In this document: one piece after another, positions 58,667 through 64,000 of the stretch
Position numbering within the stretch: position 1 is the first letter of the stretch
How the letters are laid out: every line of letters starts with the position of its first letter
Assembly (NCBI GenBank): GCA_900759105.1
Contig: CAAETY010000147.1
Coordinates: forward strand, 1 to 64,000
Direction of reading: 5' to 3'
Source: Peptococcaceae bacterium
Lineage (GTDB): Bacteria; Bacillota; Peptococcia; Peptococcales; Peptococcaceae
Length of the DNA: 64,000 bases
Made by a program: the position numbers and the translations under genes
Notes under the pieces: model-generated
Database searches by the model: none
The model's input: the letters and a program-made list of their open reading frames with translations, nothing else
What the model was told of the DNA's origin: nothing

Positions 58667-60067
58667 ATGAAAAAAGACTTGGATTTTACACGTATTCATC
58701 GATTCGTATTCGATGATTTACACATCATGCTCGACGTGAACAGTGGCTCTGTCCATGTAACCGACGAAGCGGTGGATGCCTTCCTCGATGCCCTGGAGGA
58801 AGGTCAAGCATGGGACGATGCCATTGCGACCACCGCAAAAGCCTATGGCGAAGAAGACGCCAAGGACATTGCCGAAGGCATTGAAGCCTTGATTGACGAA
58901 GGCATGCTCTTTAGTGATGTAGATTTTGCTGATTATGTACCGCATACCCAACCAATCGTGAAGGCAATGTGCTTACACATGGCCCATGACTGCAACCTGC
59001 GCTGTGGCTATTGCTTTGCGGACACCGGCGCATATGGCGGCGGTCGTTCCTTGATGAGCCTTGAAGTCGGCAAGAAAGCCATCGACTTCCTCATGGAAGC
59101 AAGCAAGCACCGTACCCATGTGGAAATCGACTTCTTTGGCGGCGAACCACTCTTGAACATGGATGTGTGCAAGCAGGTGGCAGCCTATGCCAAGGAAAAA
59201 GCCGCTGAAAAAGGCAAAATCGTAAAGATGACCATGACCACCAACGGGGTGCTCTTGGACGATGAATGTGCAAAGTGGCTCAACGAAGAAGAAATGGACG
59301 CCGTACTTTCCTTGGACGGACGTCCGGAGGTACACGACAACATGCGTCGTTTTGCCGGCGGCCAACCAAGCTACGAAGTGTGCAAAAACCACTTCCAAAA
59401 CTTTGTAAACAGCCGTGACCACAAGCAATACTATCTCCGTGGCACCTATACCCACTTTAACCCTGATTTTGCACAAGATGCCATCCACATGGCAGATGAT
59501 TTGGGCTTTGTAGAGCTTTCCTTGGAACCGGTTGTAGCACCGGCTGACATGCCTTATGCCTTGACCGAAGAAGACAAGCCAACCATTCTCGAAAACTACA
59601 ACATTCTCGCACGCCACTATTTGGATCGCTGGCGCGAAGGCAAGGGCTACAATTTCTTCCACTTTAACGTGGACTTTACCGGTGGCCCATGCCTGCCAAA
59701 ACGTTTGAGCGGCTGTGGCTCCGGCCATGACTACTTGGCGGTTAGCCCGGAAGGGGACCTTTACCCTTGTCACCAATTTGTAGGCGAAGAAGATTACAAG
59801 ATGGGGACCGTATTCACCGGCATTGAAAAACCTGAAATTGCCGAACGCTTCCAAAAAGCCAACGTCCTCACCAAGCCAACCTGCATGAAGTGCTGGGCAC
59901 GTTTCTTCTGCAGCGGTGGCTGCCACGCCAACAACATTCGTTACGGCGGTGGCATTAACGAACCGTACGAATACGGCTGCGATTTGCAACGCAAGCGCAT
60001 TGAAACGGCAATTTACGTACAAACCGTGAAAATGATCGAAAGCGCTGAAGGAGGCGAGGACCAATGA
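58667..60067 (+). CDS. scfB: Radical SAM SCIFF-type thioether maturase
   Basis: The 466-aa protein has a PqqD-like leader-recognition region at the N terminus (about 1-90), the radical SAM core with C109-x3-C113-x2-C116 (HDCNLRCGYCFA), an EIDFFGGEPLLN segment, and a SPASM-type Cys-rich end (CGSGHDYLAVSPEGDLYPCHQF, then CMKCWARFFCSGGCH). This agrees with the SCIFF maturases CteB/ScfB, which put Cys-Thr thioether bonds into a six-cysteine peptide in Clostridia. I use the second ATG: the first is only 2 bases from GGAG, the second 11. The peptide gene scfA, normally just upstream, is not seen. The stop overlaps pheA by 4 bases. Confidence 0.9.
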   Translation: MKKDLDFTRIHRFVFDDLHIMLDVNSGSVHVTDEAVDAFLDALEEGQAWDDAIATTAKAYGEEDAKDIAEGIEALIDEGMLFSDVDFADYVPHTQPIVKAMCLHMAHDCNLRCGYCFADTGAYGGGRSLMSLEVGKKAIDFLMEASKHRTHVEIDFFGGEPLLNMDVCKQVAAYAKEKAAEKGKIVKMTMTTNGVLLDDECAKWLNEEEMDAVLSLDGRPEVHDNMRRFAGGQPSYEVCKNHFQNFVNSRDHKQYYLRGTYTHFNPDFAQDAIHMADDLGFVELSLEPVVAPADMPYALTEEDKPTILENYNILARHYLDRWREGKGYNFFHFNVDFTGGPCLPKRLSGCGSGHDYLAVSPEGDLYPCHQFVGEEDYKMGTVFTGIEKPEIAERFQKANVLTKPTCMKCWARFFCSGGCHANNIRYGGGINEPYEYGCDLQRKRIETAIYVQTVKMIESAEGGEDQ

Positions 60068-60930
60068 GTGGTCTTTTGCCATCCTTTGCAGAACCTGTAA
60101 AAAAACCGCGCATTGCATTCCAAGGCATTGAAGGCTCCTTTAGCGATGGCGCTTGCCAAAAGGTGTTTGGCTCTGACGTTGAACGTGTCGGCATGCCACA
60201 CTTTCAATATGTGGTAGAAGGCGTATGCAGCGGAGAATATGATTACGGGGTGCTCCCAATCGAAAACTCTTCCACAGGGAGCATTAACGATGTGTATGAT
60301 TTGCTCAACGAAAACCCATGTTACATTGTGGGTGAAACATCACTTGAAATCACCCAAAACCTCATGGCTGTGCCGGGCACCAAGCTTGAGGATGTGGCCT
60401 ATGTATACTCTCATCCCCAAGGCCTCGGCCAAAGCCAACGCTTTTTGATGCAGCACAATATTGAACCGCGCCCTTATGCGGACACTGCCATGAGTGCACG
60501 CTACATCGCCGAAACCCGCCCGGCAGACGGGGCGGCCATTGCTTCCAAGCAAGCGGCGGAAGTGTACGGCTTGGAAATTTTGGTGCCGCATGTAAACTTT
60601 AACTTTTCAAATATCACCCGTTTTGTGGTTATTCGCAAAGAACCGGAAATCACCCCAAACCAAAATAAGGTGAGTGTGGTCTTTAAGACTGCGCACCGTC
60701 CGGGGGCACTGTTGGAAGCCTTGCGATTTGTCGCGGAAGCACACATCGACATGAGCCGCATTGAATCTCGCCCGGTCATTGGTAAACCTTGGGAATACAG
60801 CTTCTATGTGGATCTCTTGGGTCACTGGGATGATGAAAACTTTATGTACTGCTTGGAACAGATGCAAGCAGTAACGGAAGATTTCCGCGTGCTCGGCACC
60901 TACGAAGCCGCAGAAACACACTATCTCTAA
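60064..60930 (+). CDS. pheA: Prephenate dehydratase
   Basis: The 288-aa monofunctional enzyme makes phenylpyruvate from prephenate in phenylalanine synthesis. It has the dehydratase domain (RIAFQGIEGSFSD at the start, YGVLPIENSSTGSINDVYDLL, and the catalytic TRF in SNITRFVVI near 185) and a C-terminal ACT domain with ESRP in RIESRPVIGKPWEYSFYVDL for Phe feedback control. No chorismate mutase domain is attached. Its ATG overlaps the maturase stop and the ribosome site is inside that gene, an unexpected pairing of amino-acid synthesis with peptide maturation. Confidence 0.95.
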   Translation: MSGLLPSFAEPVKKPRIAFQGIEGSFSDGACQKVFGSDVERVGMPHFQYVVEGVCSGEYDYGVLPIENSSTGSINDVYDLLNENPCYIVGETSLEITQNLMAVPGTKLEDVAYVYSHPQGLGQSQRFLMQHNIEPRPYADTAMSARYIAETRPADGAAIASKQAAEVYGLEILVPHVNFNFSNITRFVVIRKEPEITPNQNKVSVVFKTAHRPGALLEALRFVAEAHIDMSRIESRPVIGKPWEYSFYVDLLGHWDDENFMYCLEQMQAVTEDFRVLGTYEAAETHYL

Positions 60931-60949
60931 ATCGAAAGGAGACATCACC

Positions 60950-61885
60950 ATGAAAGATCTCTTTTCCCACGTTGTCGGCGAAAACAACGTGAAACTCAAC
61001 GAACCCCTTAGCGCCCACACTACCTTCCGCATTGGTGGCCCTTGTGATGCAATGGCTTTTCCACATAGTGTGGATGAACTCGCAGCTGTGGTGCGCATTT
61101 GCAAGCGTGAAGGCTTGGATTATTTTGTGCTTGGAAAGGGTAGCAATATCCTTGTTGCCGACAAGGGCGTGCGCGGTGTGGTCATTGCCACCGAGTGCTT
61201 GCGCGCTCTCTTTATTCAAGACAATGCCGTTTGTGCCAGCGCAGGCCTTTCCCTCATCAATGTGAGTAAGGCTTGTGCCGAGCTTGGTTTGAGCGGTCTT
61301 GAATTTGCCAGTGGTATTCCCGGGAGCATCGGCGGTGCAGCGTATATGAATGCCGGTGCTTATGACGGTGAAATGAAGGATGTTGTTACCAGTGTGACCG
61401 TGCTTGATGCAAGCGGTAACATCCGTGAAATCCATGCTGATGACATGCAATTTAGCTATCGCCATAGCCGCCTCAAGGAGGAACCCCTTGTTTGTTTGGC
61501 GGTGACGATGCAACTCAAGGACGGCGACAAGAAGGACATCCTTGCCCATATCGCAGACCTTTCCGAACGCCGTAGCAGCCGTCAACCTTTGGAGCTTCCA
61601 AGTGCCGGGAGCACCTTCAAACGCCCAACCGGCTATTATGCAGGGCCACTCATCATTGAAGCAGGCCTGCAAGGCTACACCGTGGGCGGCGCCCAAGTCA
61701 GCACCAAGCATGCTGGCTTTGTCGTGAATGTGGGCGATGCCACCGCTGATGACGTGATTCGCCTCATCCATCACGTACAACAAACCGTCAAGGCTCACCA
61801 CGGCGTGGACCTTGAAACAGAAGTACGCTTTATCGGAAAGTGGGATGACCATCCGCTCTATCATGAGATTTTGCGTGCCGAATAG
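60950..61885 (+). CDS. murB: UDP-N-acetylenolpyruvoylglucosamine reductase
   Basis: The 311-aa FAD enzyme makes UDP-N-acetylmuramate with NADPH, an essential step of peptidoglycan synthesis. Visible features are the FAD_binding_4 start TTFRIGGPCDAMAFP, the LGKGSNILVADKGVRGVVI loop, GIPGSIGGAAYMNAGAYDGEM, YRHSRLKEEPLV, and the catalytic Ser in SAGSTFKRP. It is the short type IIb as in Staphylococcus. Start has AAAGGAG. The last gene of the cluster that starts with the T-box; a terminator follows. Confidence 0.96.
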   Translation: MKDLFSHVVGENNVKLNEPLSAHTTFRIGGPCDAMAFPHSVDELAAVVRICKREGLDYFVLGKGSNILVADKGVRGVVIATECLRALFIQDNAVCASAGLSLINVSKACAELGLSGLEFASGIPGSIGGAAYMNAGAYDGEMKDVVTSVTVLDASGNIREIHADDMQFSYRHSRLKEEPLVCLAVTMQLKDGDKKDILAHIADLSERRSSRQPLELPSAGSTFKRPTGYYAGPLIIEAGLQGYTVGGAQVSTKHAGFVVNVGDATADDVIRLIHHVQQTVKAHHGVDLETEVRFIGKWDDHPLYHEILRAE

Positions 61886-61896
61886 CATACAAATGT

Positions 61897-61937
61897 AAAA
61901 TAACCCTGTTTCCTATCGTGGGAAACAGGGTTATTTT
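61897..61937. terminator. Bidirectional terminator after murB
   Basis: AAAATAACCCTGTTTCC and its exact complement form a 17-bp stem with a 7-base loop. T runs on both strands. The right arm overlaps the last codons of the convergent small gene. Confidence 0.9.
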
Positions 61938-62143
61938 GTGTTGTAGCATATCTTCCTACTTATTAAGCGCATCCAACTTTTCAAAATTGCATCTAATTGC
62001 AAATCATCCATGCGATTGAGTTTATTTTTGATTTCACCCAGGCTCTGTTGTATCTCTAAACAAGATGAGCGAATTTGAATCACCATCACCAATGTTATTA
62101 CAAGTAGTATTGGTACAACAACCCAAAAAATTAATTCTAGCAT
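61931..62143 (-). CDS. Small membrane-anchored coiled-coil protein (70 aa)
   Basis: Residues about 3-24 form one membrane helix, and the rest is a polar helical segment (SCLEIQQSLGEIKNKLNRMDDLQLDAIL) that looks like a short coiled coil in the cytosol. An AAAGGGG ribosome site supports the start. It lies 18 bases after the secreted protein gene and is probably co-transcribed with it. Family not recognised. The region is AT-rich compared with the murB side. Confidence 0.6.
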   Translation of the reverse strand: MLELIFWVVVPILLVITLVMVIQIRSSCLEIQQSLGEIKNKLNRMDDLQLDAILKSWMRLISRKICYNTK

Positions 62144-62161
62144 TTTAATTATCCCCTTTGT

Positions 62162-63082
62162 TTAAGCGAGGTATTGAGCATGTCCTTCTTCACTACCCTT
62201 TCCGGAAAATGAAATAGATCCTACATTAAAAGAAACCTCCACTGTACCGGGTGTCCAACTATGAAAGTAATATGCATTAATTAAAATCGTTCCGGAGGTC
62301 ACAGGGCTGGCATTCGCCACAAAAGCTTTACCAGCCTGACAATACTGTGGACTCCAAGATGTGGCATGTAACATTTCAATATCAAATTTCACATTACCAT
62401 TACTTGTATATACAGGGTAGATGCGTTTATTGGTATCCTCTAAATATCCATTCTCATCTTTATATATTAATTTGGCAGTGCTAGAACCTTGAACTACATA
62501 GCCATTAGAAATACATGCAGCAATTGGATCTGTATATTTTACACTTGGTGCACTATCCCAATGCCAGTAAATATTGTAATTACATTGTCCTGATGTACGA
62601 GAAACACTTGCTATATTAAATGCCAATTTCGAAGAGGCCGCTCTTACATCGGCATCTGATAGGTTTTCATAATTTCCTGATTTAATATTAGCGATAGCTT
62701 CTTTGGAAAGTCCTTTACTCACTAGTGCTGTCTTAGAAAGTTTCGCAGCATTATCTAAGACAATCTTTTTAGTACTTTCCGTTCTCAGCTTTTTTATATC
62801 ATTTTCTTCCATTTTAAGATTTATTAATTCTTTGTCAGACATTTTTTTCATTTCTTCAATAGAATCAATTTCATAGCGTATTGACGCACCAGGTAGACTT
62901 GCAATCTCTTCATAAGTCAGGGTATCGTCGTTTGCTAAAAAGCCCTCATAAGTGCTATCCATTTCCAAAACTTGTGTCATATGAGAATTTTGTGCTGTAG
63001 CTGCACTTAGTGGTAATGCTAAACTCATCATTAATAATACACTACATCCAAGCGCTACTGTTCTTCTTAATGTTTTTTTCAT
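62162..63082 (-). CDS. Secreted protein of unknown function
   Basis: The 306-aa product begins with a clear signal peptide (MKKTLRRTVALGCSVLLMMSLALPLSAATA). Residues 40-150 are charged and helical (many Lys/Glu, EMKKMSDKELINLKMEENDIKKLR). The second half is beta-rich with Tyr, Trp and two Cys separated by a region around YNIYWHWDSAPSVKYTDPIAACISNGY. The helical prodomain followed by a compact C-terminal domain recalls secreted toxins or proteases with propeptides, but no catalytic motif is seen. Start has AAGGAGG. Base composition and the ISL3 element next door suggest acquired DNA. Confidence 0.65.
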   Translation of the reverse strand: MKKTLRRTVALGCSVLLMMSLALPLSAATAQNSHMTQVLEMDSTYEGFLANDDTLTYEEIASLPGASIRYEIDSIEEMKKMSDKELINLKMEENDIKKLRTESTKKIVLDNAAKLSKTALVSKGLSKEAIANIKSGNYENLSDADVRAASSKLAFNIASVSRTSGQCNYNIYWHWDSAPSVKYTDPIAACISNGYVVQGSSTAKLIYKDENGYLEDTNKRIYPVYTSNGNVKFDIEMLHATSWSPQYCQAGKAFVANASPVTSGTILINAYYFHSWTPGTVEVSFNVGSISFSGKGSEEGHAQYLA

Positions 63083-63377
63083 CGTGATAACCTCCTTGCA
63101 AAATAAAAAATAAATATTCTGAATTATTCGTGGCCACCACCTCTTTATTTTTAATCAACTTCATTTGCACATAATCAGCTATTAGACATTGATTTCGGAT
63201 ACCTAGATATTACCGAACGCTGTGCAAAAAATACTTAATCGAGTATGTTTATTCTATTTTAACAAAATTCGGTAAATTTGTAAACGAATAACAAACGGTT
63301 CTACTATTTTTCGAGATTGTTATCGATGCTAATCTGAAAAATGTCAATAGTTCCTGTTGAAGATAGATAAAATTAAA
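63083..63377. other. AT-rich gap between the secreted-protein gene and the ISL3 element
   Basis: About 295 bases hold the leader of the gene at 62162-63082 (minus strand). No other gene or conserved element was recognised. Confidence 0.5.
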
Positions 63378-63421
63378 GGCTCTTCACGGATTTCGGTTGG
63401 AAAATAAAATAATTACAAAAA

Positions 63422-63482
63422 CACGAGCATGCCTCATACTGTAAGTATCCACACAAACCAGTAAAGGGAGGACATGCTCGTG
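63422..63482 (+). promoter_or_regulatory. Hairpin covering the transposase start codon
   Basis: CACGAGCATG (63422-63431) is perfectly complementary to CATGCTCGTG (63473-63482). The second arm ends in the GTG start codon, and the ribosome site (63463-63471) is just inside the loop. In RNA read in from outside the element the start would be sequestered. Confidence 0.6.
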
Positions 63483-64000
63483 TTTGATTTAGAGTTTAAT
63501 GAACTAGACATGCTTTGTCAAGATAACCACAGAGATGATACTTCTATAATTGTACAACCCGAAAAACATTCTATACCTTCTTCCTGTCCGCATTGTGGTT
63601 CTAAAATGTATCGTCATGGACTATATACGAGAAAATTGAAAGATATGCCCGTTTATCCAGATACTTCCTATACACTGATTATTAAAGCACAACGTTACCG
63701 TTGTCCACATTGTGGTTGTTCTATACGGCAGGAAATTTCTCATCGTTATCCAGGTACTAATATCACCAAACGTGCAGCTGCTTGGATTAAAGCTTCTTTG
63801 AACGCTAAATTTCCGGTGTCTCAGATTGAAGATATTACAGGAATTCATTGGGATACTATTCGTAAAATTCAAGAGGAACTCATTTCTCAAGCATTGAATG
63901 AGTATGAAAATTTACAGGTTAAAAACGGATATAAACCAAAGTATCTTGCAATAGATGAATTTGCGATTCGTAAAATGCACAAGTACGCTACTTGTGTCAT
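63480..64000 (+). CDS. ISL3-family transposase, N-terminal part (runs off the window)
   Basis: Reading from GTG (63480, AAAGGGAGG 8 bases upstream) gives at least 173 residues open to the end of the window. A zf-ISL3 zinc finger has Cys pairs in SCPHCGSKMYRHG and RCPHCGCSI. A helix-turn-helix stretch follows (FPVSQIEDITGIHWDTIRKIQEE), then the start of the DDE domain with YLAIDEFAIRKMHKYATCV, where the first catalytic Asp is expected. The element appears intact as far as visible. An in-frame ATG 6 bases upstream is too near the ribosome site. Confidence 0.88.
   Translation, partial: MFDLEFNELDMLCQDNHRDDTSIIVQPEKHSIPSSCPHCGSKMYRHGLYTRKLKDMPVYPDTSYTLIIKAQRYRCPHCGCSIRQEISHRYPGTNITKRAAAWIKASLNAKFPVSQIEDITGIHWDTIRKIQEELISQALNEYENLQVKNGYKPKYLAIDEFAIRKMHKYATCV

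Larger units (their letters stand above)
63378..64000 (+). mobile_element. ISL3-family insertion sequence, left part
   Basis: The element begins at a GGCTCTTCACGGATTTCGG sequence (from 63378), which resembles ISL3-type terminal repeats, and contains the transposase gene from 63480. The right end is outside the window, so target duplication cannot be checked. Confidence 0.75.

Noticed and set aside
1..64000. CRISPR arrays, tRNA and rRNA genes
   Set aside because: No regularly spaced direct repeats, no cloverleaf with a GGTTCGA-type loop, and no rRNA segments were recognised in the gaps between genes.

Overview
The window reads as chromosomal DNA of a low-to-mid GC anaerobic Firmicute, most likely class Clostridia. 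The support is a maturase of the SCIFF six-cysteine peptide family, a serine T-box, copper-amine-oxidase-N-like and SLH surface proteins, strong AGGAGG ribosome binding sites, and many small clostridial families (DUF1847, DUF975, UPF0340, YolD-like). A cytosolic-looking arylsulfate sulfotransferase and a 3-alpha-hydroxysteroid-dehydrogenase-like SDR would suit a gut anaerobe such as a Peptococcus relative, but that genus is a guess. No rRNA, tRNA or CRISPR array was seen.

Layout. 1-0.9 kb: AT-rich IS3 remnant with a fic gene. 0.9-8.4 kb: LytTR-PAS regulator, SLH surface protein, M18 aminopeptidase, aldo/keto reductase, and a nicotinamidase-like / hypoxanthine-DNA-glycosylase / cupin operon. 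8.5-16.7 kb: a dicarboxylate symporter, a candidate structured RNA, a Crp/Fnr regulator, two near-duplicate DASS transporters that share an 18-bp dyad, and azlCD with a divergent LysR gene. 16.9-21.4 kb: arylsulfotransferase facing a SnoaL-like/SDR pair, then a patatin. 21.6-25 kb: a tandem-domain PPK2 with a polylysine-tailed protein, and brnQ. 25.4-32.3 kb: nucleoid-associated protein, a DnaA-box-like cluster, an ABC importer with two paralogous lipoproteins, and ackA. 32.5-39.8 kb: serine hydrolase, PPC protein, NudC, small proteins, an ECF sigma/anti-sigma pair with a good ECF promoter, and flavoproteins. 40-46.2 kb: secreted proteins and an agr-like kinase/regulator pair beside a truncated agrB. 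46.4-55.5 kb: DUF1847, GNAT, AAA ATPase, NADP-isocitrate dehydrogenase, VanY-like peptidase, UPF0340, MerR, DUF975, SppA. 55.6-61.9 kb: a serine T-box controlling a degenerate SerA-like protein and serS, followed by the SCIFF maturase, pheA and murB. 61.9-64 kb: an AT-rich secreted-protein locus and the left end of an ISL3-family element.

The points most worth following are the catalytically degenerate SerA-like protein that keeps its serine-sensing ACT domain and sits under a serine T-box; the polylysine-tailed protein encoded 3 bp after a polyphosphate kinase; the SCIFF maturase without a visible SCIFF peptide; the arylsulfotransferase/steroid-dehydrogenase-like neighbourhood; the shared Crp/Fnr-type dyad in front of both DASS transporters; and the DnaA-box-like cluster at 26.7-26.9 kb.
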